Of a stretch of 64,000 nt of DNA, positions 25,536 to 38,016 are shown in pieces; position 1 is the first letter of the stretch; every line of letters starts with the position of its first letter. This stretch comes from Pocillopora verrucosa. Lineage: Eukaryota > Cnidaria > Anthozoa > Scleractinia > Pocilloporidae. The DNA is taken from the NCBI RefSeq assembly GCF_036669915.1, contig NC_089313.1:13695440-13759439 (forward strand). The letters run 5' to 3'. The notes beneath the pieces are model-generated. The model saw only the letters and a program-made list of their open reading frames with translations, searched no databases and was not told where the DNA came from. The translations under genes were made by a program, and so were the position numbers.

Positions 25536-25995
25536 TCTGGAAAAGAAAATCGATGGAGCATACACTGGAATGCTACGCACTGCCTTAAACAGATCATGGA
25601 AGGACCACCCCACAAACGAAGAGCTCTACGGCCACATCCCGCCAATAAGTAAATCGCTACAGCAACATAGGATGAGATTCGCAGGGCATTGTTGGCGCAG
25701 TAAAGAAGAACTAGCAGGGGATGTATTACTCTGGAAGCCAACACATGGACATCAGGCGAGAGGACGCCCAAAAAAGACCTACATTGACCAATTGATGGAT
25801 GACATAGGATGCAGACTTGAAGAACTACCAACTGCAATGGAAGACAGAGAAAGGTGGAGGGAGCGTGTCATGGAATAGCGAGCATGCTCGACCTAATGAT
25901 GATGATGATATATGACGGAGGTCGATAGGTTACACATTTCTTACCACATGTCCTTGAACCAAAATGAAAACCAAGATACTCAAAATTGGGATCAT
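19572..25995 (-). CDS. Copy C: putative secreted nucleotidyltransferase-like protein, 4 coding exons
   Basis: Exons are 25945-25995, 23408-23529, 20778-21694 and 19572-20122, giving 546 residues with phases 0, 2 and 1. The leader is [17 protein letters not shown]; exon 2 begins [18 protein letters not shown]. Exon 3 holds [17 protein letters not shown] with GS near 191-192 and Asp at 198 and 200. The start of exon 3 reads [15 protein letters not shown], unlike D and E. Exon 4 has [17 protein letters not shown], shared with E in its YHHCQE element. Intron 1 is long (2.4 kb) and holds an LTR-like insert, microsatellites and a non-LTR fragment. Intron 2 holds a Penelope-like relic. None of these touches an exon. 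The predicted export and catalysis are inferred from motif only. Confidence 0.85.
20518..20715. repeat. 109-bp tandem duplication in intron 3 of copy C
   Basis: A segment starting GACTGATTGGTCGAGAGAGT at 20518 repeats from 20627 with few changes. Copies B, D and E have one unit each in the corresponding intron. Confidence 0.85.
22190..23238 (-). mobile_element. Penelope-like retroelement, 5'-truncated and decayed
   Basis: Minus-strand frames show the end of a reverse transcriptase domain ([10 protein letters not shown], then [12 protein letters not shown] with the YVDD motif near 23140). Next come [12 protein letters not shown] and [15 protein letters not shown], and then a GIY-YIG-type endonuclease region ([20 protein letters not shown] near 22540-22600). 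The frame is broken at least twice, near 23110 and 22890. The 5' edge near 23238 is sharp when compared with copy E, where the adjoining sequence is present without the element. Known family features: Penelope-like elements pair this reverse transcriptase with a C-terminal GIY-YIG nuclease. Confidence 0.88.
24485..24950 (+). mobile_element. Unclassified insert, possibly a solo LTR
   Basis: About 460 bp are present in intron 1 of copy C but absent from the matching part of copy E (near 55040-55080). The insert has a TATA-like stretch (TGTATAAATTTA) near 24650 and a possible polyadenylation signal (AATAAA) near 24875. That order resembles an LTR, but clear TG...CA ends and a target duplication were not found. 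Confidence 0.3.
25180..25300. repeat. (TACA)n followed by (TA)n microsatellite
   Basis: An uninterrupted tetranucleotide run gives way near 25262 to a TA dinucleotide run. A second TA-rich run lies at about 25410-25530. Both are in intron 1 of copy C. Open frames here (repeated Tyr-Ile or Met-Tyr-Val-Cys) are by-products of the repeat. Confidence 0.98.
25535..25912 (+). mobile_element. 3' fragment of a non-LTR retrotransposon
   Basis: The plus-strand frame 25489-25878 encodes the typical C-terminal tail of a LINE ORF2: [19 protein letters not shown], then [31 protein letters not shown] and ERWRERVME before the stop. A short (TGA)n tract near 25896-25909 fits a LINE 3' end. The reverse transcriptase core is missing, so it is 5'-truncated. 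It lies just 5' of the coding exon-1 donor of copy C in plus coordinates and is absent from copy E. Confidence 0.85.
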
Positions 25996-26005
25996 TCTGG
26001 AGAAC

Positions 26006-28270
26006 CTGCAAATATCAACAAGGGCTCAGAATAATGTAATGTCATTTATAACACGTGATACAATATTCAGTCGAACAGAAAACAGCGAAGCCGCTAAAAA
26101 TTTCACCATATTACACTCAACCTTCCCATGGGGTGCTGTGTGCGTGGCGGCACTTCGATCCTGTTTCAAGCGTTTTTTACTTTAGCGATCTTATTGCTTA
26201 TACATCCTTTGTGTTTTGTTTACCATAAATATCGAATAATCATGATGGTAAAAGAGCTGTAAAAACTATCCGTAAAAACTATCCGCAGATTGAGCTTGTT
26301 CATGACTTCACTGTCATTTATTTAATCAACGGTGTTATCTACAGCGTGCGAGGTGTATTTTAAGGTTGTGCTACTAAGAACTAAGCATAAAAAAAAAGCA
26401 CGAAAAAAATCGCAGCAAGAAAAAAAGGCTCATAACAATAAAAAACGTTTTTACAGTGACTACCAGAAACTCATTCTTTTCGTTGCATTAAGTTTTTTGC
26501 TTGCAAAAGCATCTATTTGATTAAAAAAATTTCAAATACGAAATCGCCGAGAGTATATAACATCTTCAAAACTGGACAAAAAGTTGAGGCCTGCTACGAG
26601 ATATGGCCTCATAATTACCAAGATGATGTCACCGGTGTAAGAAAGGACTGTACTTTTTACAGGTTGTCTTAAGGTGACTCTGGTTGTATAACTTAGAGTG
26701 AAAGATGCAAAGAAACGAATGAAGTGGTTTTTGCCTTAAAATTCTTTTTGATGAACCAATCTTGCCTCGATGAAGACTTCCTTTTTTGCTTTTCAATCCT
26801 TTCGATATTCTAGTTAAAAGTTAATTGACTGCTTCAGGTTTTCATCAATATTTAAAGCAAATTCTTCAGTTCAAATTCTAAAATCTGCCCCTTTTTCTCA
26901 TTTAAAAAAGGGAAAGAAAAAAAGCTCTTAGGAAAAGTATGCTATACGCTCTTTTCCTTCTTTCTTTCCTTCTGACTTTTTGGCGCGTAGCCATATATTC
27001 CGTAATGAATCAACAGTAATATTCATTTTAACGTAGATGACAATCCTGAATTAACGAGGAAATTGTTCTGGTGGAAAAGATCTCCCGAAACAATGATTAA
27101 TCAGTCATCGCAAAGATAGACGTTTTTCTGAACTTCAGGTGTCTATAAGTTACTCAAATTGTGAAACTGTGAGTACTTCTACAGGCGTTCGTTCTACTGC
27201 TGCCTTAAACTGAGATAATTTTTATTTATCCTCAACATATCAGGATATAGGGTTTTCTGAAGTAATCGGGGTTCAGTGACAAGCCCCGTGAAGAAACACT
27301 GTGTTTGGAGGAACAAAATGAAGGACTCAGGAGATAAGTTCAACTTCCAATCAACCTCAATCATCCACTCAGGAACTTCTTTTTTCGAAACGATGTTTGC
27401 TTTTTTTTAAATGGACTTGAAGATCCCTGGCTTTCATTCAGTTTTGATTTGAACGAGTTGTTTGAAAAGCTAAAAAGCTAAAACCATTACAAGCTTTAAT
27501 CCAAATTCGACCAAATTCCTGCAGTAAAAGAGTCATACTTGTTAAAAAATTATACCCTTGCCTCTTTTGTTGTACGGAAACGTAGTGTGTGTACTTTGAA
27601 AGTCTTTTACCTACCTCAAATTACTAGCAGTTGCCTTTTGACTTCCAAGTTTCAGATCCGTGCGCTCTGTCCGGTAGCCAAGTGGAACTTCCAAATGAAC
27701 TAAGAGCGGGTAAATAATTATGGCTTCTGGTGGACCTTGCCACAAGCTTAGTAATGTTTAAGAAATGACTTCAAAATGCGTCATTAGTAATATGAACACA
27801 GAAAACTACCACACATTCTTGGCTGGTCAAATGACGATACTCACTCAAAAAAACGAAAAAACAAAAACACCCTGATTGAAGACTTTATTACATACAAATA
27901 AGGTAAAAGCTGAATTTTGCTTAGCGTCTGTTTATGCTGTTCGTCCTTCAACGGAAATTCTTTGTATGAAAAAATTTCCCACTCGACAAATGAAGCCACA
28001 AATTTGCTGCATCGTCAAGACTTGACATACCGCATGTTGGGTTGCTTATTAGATCAACACTTTACACGATAATGAGTTAAAAGTCCTATAGTGGCCTCGA
28101 AATTATGGTCAGCAATGACAAAAAAAATAAAAACGAGAGAAAAAAGAAAATTGCGTGCATGGAAAGATAAGGCCAAAAATTGGTCTGTTATTTCAAAAAC
28201 TTATTTCAGATTCCATTAAACATTAATGGTTTGCTGGTACTCTGAGCACCAACAAAGACTCGTTTGAATG
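26006..28270. other. Upstream region of copy C, conserved with copy E; no coding gene seen
   Basis: Aligns with 55463-58110 along most of its length. It is the expected place for the promoter and noncoding first exon of copy C, because the coding first exon begins at a splice acceptor at 26005/26006. I cannot point to the exact transcription start or donor. Confidence 0.5.
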
Positions 28271-28559
28271 AAGTGCTTTTTAATCAAGACGCAGTCTCTC
28301 TAAAAGCGGTCCGGTGCGTTTCGGGTCGAAAAATCAATTTCCTTAAAATTTTGCTTAGGAATCTATCTCAGTCTAAAATTTTTTTTGTTTGACACCTTCT
28401 TTGGCGCTACCGCCATGACCTGAAATATACATCTTTTTATCTCGGCTTAGCACAAAATTTCCAAGGTGTATTGTTGGCAAACACCATGGAAAAAAATTGA
28501 ATAAAATGGAAAGGTCATCTATATCTCTCTGTTCCCGAAAAAGCTTCTAACCAGCCAGC

Positions 28560-30380
28560 ATTGTCTGGTTGCGACTGTATTAATTTTACCAATGACATGT
28601 TTTGAAATCATTAGTAATTAAACGTCCCTACGCTTGTGGCAAGACCACTTTTAGCTGTAAATCTCAGTAGTCCTTTGTGTTTTGAAGTTTCATTCAACTT
28701 CGAAAAGAGCGTACAAGTACTATTAGGGCCTTGTTTTTGCTTTAATTATTATCTAGTAAACCAAATCAAAAGGTGAGCCAAGAAGTTTAAGATAAGAGTA
28801 TAAATTTTTTTGATTGAAGCGGTTAGTTTGTAAAAAGTAGACTTGACTGAAAAATCAAGAAGAGATAGAAAAAAAGAAACGGTGAGTTAGCGGAGATATA
28901 GATGTTACAAAATGTTTCTAACATTTCAGGTATCGATAATTAAATTTAAGCATTGCGAACTCGACCAAATAAGATACTGTTAAAAACGTCCCTGTTGGTT
29001 TCTTATTATAAATTACTAGAATGAAGATTCGCCTCGCCCGTACAAAACATGAAGAAATGTAATAAACTAAATTTTCTTCCAGTTTTCGACAAAAACGACA
29101 TTAAATGTAATAAATACTGAATATAGCTGACAATAGGTGTCAGAAAAAAATCGTGGGCCAGAAAATATTGACTTTTTGGATGTCATTAAAACAATGACAA
29201 TTGTTCTTTACATTTTGTAGTCGTTTAGACCGTTGAGAAAAGAAGATTACCATAGTAACACCCTTAAGGAGTAGATTAGTATTATTTTCTGAAAGAGACT
29301 TAGATGAGACAAATCGCAAATTATCAACTGACCTCTCATTTGACGACAAAAACGTAAATTCAAATCAAAAGAAAATTGGAGTTAACTAATCAAGACTTGT
29401 GGCATGGTTCAAATAATCGTATGTTTTATAAGTTAGGGTCCTAAAAGAATACTGAAAATTTCTAACATTTGAGAATCAGAATCTTATCAATGCTGTCAAA
29501 ATGAAAATTGGTTAAGTAAGTTTGTGGCCAGTCTAATATTTTGGTCAGCTCGTATAACTAATTTGGACTAAATGATTCTGTCACGCGGTGGAATGAAAGC
29601 TAAAAAATTCATCCAACAATTAACTATACGCTTTATTAATCACCTACAATGCTTTCAAATGAAGTTCTTTGAAAAGCTTTTAACCTTTCAAAAGGTACGC
29701 CTGGTACAACTACATACTCGTAGAAGTATTGGTGGAAACATTGAAGGGTTTTCTAGACGCTTTTAAGTGTCTCTAATAACATGCAATTAGCAATGGTCAA
29801 ACAATAAAAGAGCAGTGTTAAATCGTTTACAAAAATTTTTTTTTTTTTCATGAAAGGATAAAGCTTTTTTTCAATAAGGTTTTTGATCTGAAGCTCAACT
29901 TATATTTGTTTCTGGGTTATGAGCTGAAAGAAAGGGAAAGAAACGAACCGCGACTGGTAGTCAATTAACTTGTTCAGGGCCAGCAGTGTCTGGTAGCGAC
30001 TGTATTAATTTTACCAATTACACGTTTTGAAATCATTAATAATTAAAACGTCCTTACGCTTGTGGCTAAACTAGTTTTAGTTGTAAATCTCAGTAGTTCC
30101 TTGTGCTTTGTGCTGCTTTCATTCAACTTCCGAAAAGCGCGCACTAGGACTGTATTGGGGTCTTGTTTTGATTTGTCTCTGCCTTACGATGAGTTAATCA
30201 AATCAAAAGGTAAGGCAAGAAGTTCAAGCTAAAAGTATATATTTCTTTTATTGAAGCGGATAGTTTATGAAAAGTAAACTTGTAACTGAAAAGTCAAGAA
30301 GAGATTAAAAAAAACTGGTGAGTTAGAGGAGATATATATGTTACAGAATGTTTCTAACATTTCAGGTATCGATGACGCAA
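28560..30380. repeat. Inverted copies of the 6310-7770 segment
   Basis: 28560-29960 matches 6310-7770 on the opposite strand. A second, shorter inverted copy of its first part follows at about 29980-30380, beginning GGCCAGCAGTGTCTGGTAGC. From about 30440 the sequence turns to direct orientation with respect to 7740-9550. The region is therefore a back-to-back arrangement. Confidence 0.7.
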
Positions 30381-30961
30381 CTTAAAAGTTTCTAACAGTT
30401 CAGGTGTCGCTTGTACGCTCTTTTCAGATTTTTATTTTGTATTTGAATTTGGTAAAAATGAATACAGTCGCTCCTAGATACTGCTGGCTGATAATAAGCT
30501 TTTTTAAGGAACAGAGCGGTGTGGATAACCTTTTCATTTTATTCAATTTTTTTCCATGGTGTTTGCCCACACTACACCTTGGAAATGGTTATACTTTTTT
30601 CTTAAGGGTCTAAATAGACCAGAAAATCTGACAGAAAAAAAAATACAGTTGCTCAAAAATCTTTTGCTCACCTTTTGATTTGACGCACTCCCAGAGGGGC
30701 AGTGAATCAAAACATGACAAAAGCACCAATATCTCGTGAGTGCTCTTATTCGAAAGTTAAATGAAGCCTCAAAGCACAAAGGACTACTGAGATTGACGGA
30801 TAAAAGCGATCTCGCAACAACCGCAGACGTTTAATTACTAATTATTTCAAAAAATTTGATTGGTAAAATTGATGTAGTCGCTACCAGACACTGCTGGCTG
30901 GTTAATTACTTTTCCCCAATAGAGCGATGTGGTTAATCTTTTCTTTCTATTTTCAATTTAG

Positions 30962-31181
30962 TTTTTTTTCAAAGTGTTTTCCTACTGAGCTGTATGATCA
31001 TCTGCATGACGAGACCTCCAAATGGAAAACCAAGATTCGCAGCCTCATTGATCCAATAAAAAAACTAAAAAAGTCACTGTCTGGAGCAAAAGAGATTTTG
31101 GATGACCTTACAATTACCTTAAGAGTTATCTTACCTAATGAAACAAAGGCGCTTTATTGTTTACAAAGTGTCTCACGATAA
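30962..31181 (+). other. Candidate plus-strand exon or coding relic, copy 2
   Basis: Reads CFPTELYDHLHDETSKWKTK, then IRSLIDPIKKLKKSLSGAKE and ILDDLTITLRVILPNETKAL, after a T-rich tract ending CAAAG. Compared with 8636-8938 it has nine extra in-frame bases and mostly synonymous differences. It is now interrupted by the Penelope-like insertion at 31177, beyond which the rest of the frame (HLYVVVACVTK) resumes at 31741. This copy cannot be intact unless it ends at the insertion. Confidence 0.3.
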
Positions 31182-31735
31182 AACCTTTTTCTCTAGTTTT
31201 TTCGTTTGTCTCACGATCTTCTTACGGTCTTCTTCAGGCGAGGAGGTCGACTGGTCATGCGTGATCTTATAAAGCATGAGGCTCTGCTGTGATTAGTTGT
31301 TTTTCAACAGCTCTGATTGGTGCTTTTCGATCCTTGCTGTTTCACTCAGTGATTTGATCCCTCGGCGGTCCGCTGTCGTACGGATCTCCTGTTGTTGTCT
31401 TTTTTGATCATGGGCATCCACGCTTCTGGAATTTCTTTTCCACTATCCCTGTTGATGTTGTTCGGGTGAAGTCTTATATGAATTACCTCTTTGACCCTGC
31501 GCGTGTAGTAATAAGGGTCACGATCAATAAACTTTACTTTGTTCCAGAGTGGCTTGTGTCCGGTGTTGTGGGCATGTTCTGAAACGGCGGAGGTCTCGGT
31601 ACGGGTGAGTCGGATGTCTCGATCGTGCTCCTTAATTCTGTCTTGCATAGGTCTTCCAGTCTCTCCGATGTACACCTTGCCGCACTCACAGGGAATCCTG
31701 TAAACTACGCCATCTTTTTTAGCCGGGTCGACAGC
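31177..31735 (-). mobile_element. 5'-truncated Penelope-like element (559 bp) with target duplication
   Basis: The minus-strand frame encodes a GIY-YIG nuclease C-terminus: YRIPCECGKVYIGETGRPMQ, then EHAHNTGHKPLWN and KEVIHIRLHPNNINRDSGKE, with a stop at 31346. The same 7-bp sequence GTCTCAC flanks it at 31170-31176 and 31736-31742. The empty site is preserved in block 1 near 8860, where one GTCTCAC joins both flanks. It was therefore inserted after the block duplication and is probably one of the younger events here. Confidence 0.9.
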
Positions 31736-33003
31736 GTCTCACATTTGTACGTCGTCGTAGCTTGTGTTACAAAGAACCAGAAAAAAGGAGCCTCATCGAA
31801 TAGAATCTAACGATTGAAATTGTTCAGGATTCAATTTAGAGTCAGTTGATTTCTAAACCCTAAAAAAGGGTTAGGTCAAGAAGAAGCATGTCAAAAATTT
31901 GCCGAGTAATTTTGAAATAATCATTGACGATTTAAGCGAGCTATTTGAAACCTCTGGCGAATATTGTCGGTTTCTTTACTTTTGTTCTTTTAACCGAGAA
32001 AAGTAAGGCTAGTGATCAATGTAAAGCCCTAAATTGAAACCATGGACATCCCATGTGATTTTCCACTGACAACCTGAATCTGGTTTTTGAGGAAGATTGA
32101 CGATTGAATTTATGACCACTGTTTTGAGTTATTCTCTCGGCGGCCTCTCTATGCTTATTAATCTGACTGAGGGTTCATTTGTCTAAGACAGTTTCAATCC
32201 TCATTACGCATGCACTACTCGACTTAACAGACATCTTAAACTCCTATCCGAATCTCCCTCAGCCAGACTCACTCGTGGGATCTGGGTTCAAGAATAAGTT
32301 CAACTTAATGAACAGAAACAAGTTATCACTTGATTGGTTCCAACAGTTTATTATTTCAAGATGCAAATGGTTCTCACAAATTACTTGTGTAAACAGTTTT
32401 TGCCTGAGAAATAATTCATAGGAGAAAGTAATCCTAGTTTAGGTGTTCCACATTAAAGTGTTCAATACGACAGTTGGCTTTTTAAACCTTTTTTTTTCGA
32501 ATAAATGCGGTTAACTTAAGTTGACAAAGAACAATTTACACTCCTGAATTCTAGTCGTTTATATTCGCTTAAGTTACGTTTGAATCAAGTTTAGACCAAA
32601 ATCGTTTCACTTTCATGCAAGACCAAGTTTTCAGTTGATTTTTCTGGGTCGACAAAGGAATTCGAAGCGAAAGGAAAAACTGCTCTAGATTCAAGAGTGT
32701 AATTTGGCATTTATCCCTCTTTATCTCCTTTAAGATAATAAAGAGAGCTAAACTTTGATGGTAGATACTTTAAATGTGGGCAAGTTAAAGATTAACTATA
32801 ATAGTGTCGCTATACTGTTTTGGTGGTGTATGATAGCCGCTCATCTTACACATGATCAGTTGTAGATTCTCCTCTCTGATTAAATATTTGTTAGAATTTG
32901 GATGTATAATTGATTAACGTTAGTAAAGTCTCTTGACGATTTCCTGAATTCTCCCTATCTGTACGCTTGATAATGTGTTGCCTTTGTTGGGAGAAGTTCT
33001 CTG

Positions 33004-36000
33004 TTAAGCCATAACATCTCCGTCCTTGTTGGTCACAAGAGCTGCCAGCCTTGCATTATAGGCATCCACTACGTTATTGATTCTTGTCATACAAGCCACG
33101 GAGAGACCCAGGTTAGCGGCGGGTGCCTGAGCTGCTACGTTCACCATTCCATTACACTGGAACTTTTTCAAAAAGTTGTAATAACTTTTAGGTTCTGTAG
33201 CTTGGCCATTTCGCCGCCATTGCAGCGCAGCAGCTTCAGGGTCGTCGGTTGTACCAAAGGCTAGCAATCCCTGACTGCTTCTAGATGGCATACGGACACG
33301 GACTAGTCGCATCGCGTTGAACATCCTCCACAGGTATTTACTCATCTTGTTTAAGCACGCCGCTATGAGGACATTTGGGCCACAGTGTGCGTACTCCTTA
33401 TTTGCATCTCCCCAGTTTTCGATCATGGACACCCACAAGTCATAAGTTAACAGCGGTGTGTTAAACTCGCCCCTGTTGATCGCCTTCATCTGCATGCCCT
33501 GTACCACATGCCGCATGGCGCCGCGGGTATGATACGCCTCTGCAGCGTAGAGTAGCGCCTTAGCAACGTTGTCTGTTGAGGCAGGAATTGTTCGTGTCAG
33601 TCGTTACTTAAAGTTAATTTTAGCTCACTATTGCATGTTGTTTAACCTTATGATGCAACATAGTTATTCCTTGAATAAGCGCCCGCGGTATTTGTTTTTG
33701 AATACTCCTGTTCTGTTAAACCACTGAGCTGAATGTATTTCTTGTAGTGAAAACTGAAAAAAGTTGTTCTCGGAATATTTGTAGTTTCGTTTCAATTTTT
33801 AACCATCATATTTTTATAGCCAAATCAATCGACCGTTGATTTATTGTAGATGTCAAGAGGCAATTATAACTAAACATTGAAAATAAAGACAAGAAAACTG
33901 TTCTAAGCGCGGGAGGACGCAAGTACACAAAACGGGCTTGACTTAGGCTTTGCATCCGACTGAATGGTCGAGAGAGCGGCGTGGGTTTCTGGACCATTCA
34001 CAGATGATAACTAAGGAAAACCAAAGGCATGCTGAAACTGACTTTAACACATAATAAGGAAACATTTCAAGTCGATAAGCTTAAAGACTTTTAGCTCAAC
34101 GAATCATTAATCACCTATCATACTGGGCTCATATCCTCCGTTTTGTGATACGGCTGCCACAAACGCTTGGTACTTATTATTGTGGGCGAGTCTGAAGGCT
34201 TGGTCGGTTCTTGCCCCCTTTTTGAAATTTTCAGCGGTGTTCATGTTGTCGAACTTTGTCAGCCACTCGTTCAGAACCTGCCAAGGCGCAGCTTGCATGT
34301 TATTTTGAGCTGACGTCGTCAACGCTTGAAAAAAATTGTCGCTGTACTTGAACATCTTATAATAAGCACTGGCCAATTCTTGCATTTTGTACTTCACTTT
34401 TGTTTCAAGTTTCGCAACTTTGTCAGGAAACGTATTGGGAATCTTGAGAAACATCGCGGGCATGGCGAATTCAAGAGTGAAGGCATAAACATTTGTGTCA
34501 AATACAAGCTCTGAGGGTTTGCCAAATCCATTCGGGCCGGCGGCTTGAAAATACTGATTAAAGCTCTGTGTGAGGGTTCCAGAATTTACTCCGATGAGCC
34601 CGACGTCGTAGTCTGACTTATAGGTGGCGCTGCCATAAGGTAAAGGAAAACACACTCCAGTTGCAGGGATCTCGAAGCTTTGGATAATGCCGCTGTATTT
34701 GTCTCTAGTTTCCTTGCAAGCAATTAACTTTCTATTACTTTGAACCCAAAGAACATGGGTTACAAAAAGGTATCTAGCAGCTGTGATGTAAAGGAGGTTG
34801 ATGGGGGTTCGTGTAGCCAGTAAATTTTGCCATGGTGTTGCGTGGTTGTTGTTGTTTCTGAAGAATTGCTCCGCTAACTGTGCAGCTGCTGCCCAGCCTC
34901 CTTTTCCGATTTGACCTTCAAAACTTGGTAGCTTCTTCCATTGATCTTTATTGGGATCCTTCTGGAAACCGTAAGCATCAGCAATTTGATTTTTCAATGG
35001 CTGAACATCAACATCGATTGGTGGACCAACTGCGCGCCTGAGAGTATTGATGAGAGCATAAATCTGATTAGCCCGGAATTGTTCAGCAAGTGTTCATTTA
35101 CGAAGAGCTAGATAGACAAAATCGCAAGTCAAGAGTTTATTTTCCTAGCAATTTCCGGTTATTGATAGGACAAAGTTAACTTTTGGTTCTTGTCTAGTAG
35201 ATTTACTAATTTTCTTGAATGCATTTACTTGCTGTCATCTCGTTTAATAATTGTGCCAGTCATAATGATGATGAAGATGTTTACCGTTTGATTGGTGCAA
35301 TATCTGAATCTCATCTTTTGTAGTAATCATGATAACAATAGTTATAATAATGATAAAAATAATAGTTATAATAATGATAAAAATAAATCTGATCCGGCTT
35401 AGGGATGTGGAGGCTATTCATGGTCAACATTTGGAAATGATTGATCTTAGTGGCCGATTACTTGGGAGACTTTGGCATGGTTATCACTTAGAATTGTTCG
35501 ATCGAGGCTTTTTTTTTTTTGTCTCATTTGTTTCTTTTTTCTTTTAATCGCTTTCATCATGACAATGTGGAACACACAATAGAGCGAGGCTCCAAATTAA
35601 GTGTGCCCTTAAGAGAGGCACTGTGAGAGCAGAGTGTCTTCTCTAAGAACACAACGCATAGTCTTGGCCAGGTCTCGAACCCGGGCCTCTCGACGCAGAG
35701 TCCAGTGCACTGACCATAAGGCCTATGCGCCTCCACTGGGTCTCTCACTGCGCCTCCCACTGTGACTCCCTCGAGTCTGTGAATTTACAAGCTATTCTTC
35801 CATTAATACGCAAAATATACCACAGTGTTGTACTGAAGGATACTGCAAAAATACAGACAGAAAGCCAAGCAAAATGACCGTATTGAATGATCCAAACCTA
35901 AGTTTTATTCCATTTTTTGGGCTTTACTTTTAGAGAAACGAAATTTTAAGTGTTTGTTTTTGTACGGACCTCGCTCCCCTCGGTGGGTACTGTCACGACC

Positions 36001-36948
36001 TCAGACCAAGAGAAAATAAGCCACCAATTCATATTCTCTTGCACGGATCAATATTCCCCGGTACAGCTTTCGCACTCGGTTGGTAAGAATTTATTCCTAC
36101 AGTAGTTGAAAATGGGGTTTCTGGCGCATTTTGAGAACACTCCTTGATTTTAAAGGTAACTCATATTTCATGATACATTTGAAAACGGGGTTGATTTCAA
36201 AGTACAGACTTAAAGTACAGATTTAGACATTGTGAAGAGGGTGTGAAATTATTCACTTGTGAAAAATTTAAATGGTCTTTTGAAATCGAGGTTGATTTCA
36301 AAATGTGCAAGAACAGGAGCCCATTCTCCTGGCAAGAACTCTTTGCTTGAAATCAATGGTTGACTTCAAGTCAACTCTGAAATCAAGGTTGATGTACTTC
36401 ATGAGTTCCCCTTCAAAATCAGGGTTGTCTCCAAAATGAGCCAGAACTGTGTTTTGAAATCAACGTTGATTTCAAGTTAACCTTGAAGTCAAAGTTAAAT
36501 TTATGAGTTACCTTTTAAATCAAGGTTGATCTCAAAATGCACCAGAAACTCCATTTTCTGTCTACTCCTACCTTTCACTATCTTCTCCTCCTTGAAGGAG
36601 CTCAATCTTGTCGTTTTCCTGCAGATCACTTTGCTGGCTCTCGTCAATATCCATTTTGAACATGGAAACAGGGAAAAGTTCCCTGTCACACACCTGTGAT
36701 ACAAGACCCATTGTAAGAGAAAACTGCATATGGTAAAGGTCACTGATAGGTATTTCACTTAAATCGTTTAAATGGCTTACGGACATAAATTCTGAAATAT
36801 CAGATGCGGGTGACAGTAAGGCAAATAAGAAATGTTGAGACTAGACATGTAATGTTAGCCAAAGTCATGAAATTAAGGTCAGGTAAAACCCTCTTACCAC
36901 ACGGTCCTGAACGAAGACGAAAATCATGGCACTCAAAATCAATAACAT
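33004..36948 (-). CDS. Copy D: putative secreted nucleotidyltransferase-like protein, 4 coding exons
   Basis: Exons are 36898-36948, 36572-36693, 34115-35037 and 33004-33572, giving 554 residues with phases 0, 2 and 1. The leader MLLILSAMIFVFVQDRV is identical to copy B. Exon 2 begins VCDRELFPVSMFKMDIDESQ and is rich in Asp, Glu and Ser. Exon 3 begins RRAVGPPIDVDVQPLKNQ and has GS near 193-194, Asp at 200 and 202, and FDTNVY near 238. It continues into a helical, Lys-rich stretch ([20 protein letters not shown]). Exon 4 carries [13 protein letters not shown] and [17 protein letters not shown]. Donors are GTAAGA, GTAGGA and GTGATT. This is the intact counterpart of pseudogene B. The assigned activity rests on the motif alone. 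Confidence 0.85.
35575..35768 (-). mobile_element. tRNA-derived SINE in intron 2 of copy D
   Basis: On the minus strand a tRNA-like head has an A box (TGGTCAGTGCA, 35706-35716) and a B box (GGTTCGAGACC, 35671-35681). The body follows with TTGTGTTCTTAGAGAAGACA and CTCACAGTGCCTCTCTTAAG, a layout widespread in invertebrate SINEs. It is a retroposon and not a working tRNA, because the acceptor and anticodon stems do not form. Confidence 0.8.
36120..36550. repeat. Cluster of short palindromic repeats in intron 2 of copy D
   Basis: At least seven variants of the motif seen at 13100-13440 lie here, including a perfect 22-bp palindrome near 36454-36475 whose arm is TTGAAATCAAC. Unit number and order differ from copy B, so the array is changing. 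Confidence 0.75.
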
Positions 36949-36958
36949 TTTGAAGAAC

Positions 36959-38016
36959 CTACAAATATCAGCGGTTAGTAAGAATTTCATATTGTCATTT
37001 ATCACTAATCTCATTAGATGAGTTTGGCCGAGATTCGGCTAAAAATTCATCCCTGTCTTCGACTGCTTATTCACAGGCACAGAATCATAGTTTTACCAAG
37101 CTGAACCATAACCATGATATTCATACTTTTAAAAGTCTCTTAATTTGGGGTAACACCTATCCCACCACAGAAGAGTTTATTCTCGAAATTGGCCAAAGAG
37201 GGCCCCGTGGCAGTTCTCACATCAGTCTTGTTTTCAGACATTCTGACTCAAACTAAGCCTTGTCCTCAAACAATTTGAGCCGTATTTAAGCTCGCGGAAA
37301 CGATTCGCTAAATTGAACCATACTCATTGAATGGTAATGTATCGCTTTGTATGTTGTATTTTGTAGGAACATTTCCGTTGTGTCAATTCATATCAGTTCG
37401 TTGCCACTTATCGCGGCAATGAGAGAACTTATTCGATGAACATGGCGTGAGATCCGCGCTCAAACGAACACTTTTTCAAACATTTCCTCCTTGTATCTGA
37501 TAAACAACTATTCGCAAGTGCCTTGGTACAATTAAGGATTTATTTCACCGGTATCTTTCAAAGTTCTATAATTTTTTAAGGAGCCCATGCGTTGGCATAC
37601 ACAGACAAACTTAACTGAATCAGTCACTCAGGATGTGATATTTTCTTAACCAATGTTTGCCTTTCCTCAATAAATTCATTTTCTTTTTTTTCCAATATTT
37701 ACCTTTGTTAATCCCTGGCCTATATTGTCTATTGATCTGAATAAGTTTTTCGAGGGCTTCAATGGCCCAGGAAATTTGATAGATATTATCTAAAATTCCT
37801 TCTGACATACGCAAAGGGATCATTCTTCTCTAAACATTGTACCTTTTTTTTTATATATGCATGTAGTGCGTGTACTTTGAAACTCCCTGTCCTACCTTTC
37901 AATTAGGAGCAGTTGATGAAGACCAAGATCCGATGAGGAGCTCTCTGATCGAAAGCTAAATGAAACTTTCAAATACGCCAAAAATAAGCTGAATATTTAT
38001 AGCCCATTACAGACAT
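36959..38016. other. Upstream region of copy D; no gene seen
   Basis: Closely matches 13868-14930 upstream of copy B. It probably contains the promoter and noncoding first exon of copy D. No coding frame is supported. Confidence 0.5.

Larger units (their letters stand above)
8400..28270. repeat. Segmental duplication, block 1 (genes B and C); partner 30660-58110
   Basis: Collinear matches run almost throughout: 8401 with 30673, 9300 with 32179, gene B with gene D, 14560-17030 with 37660-44400 and again with 44404-47990, 16860-19540 with 47830-50340, gene C with gene E, and 26000-28270 with 55460-58110. Differences are mostly transposon insertions, local tandem duplications and deletions. Genes and spacers were duplicated together. 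Confidence 0.85.

Noticed and set aside
35671..35716. A and B boxes suggesting a tRNA gene (also at 53053-53098 and 61964-62015)
   Set aside because: The sequences continue into SINE bodies, recur as dispersed copies and do not fold into a complete cloverleaf.
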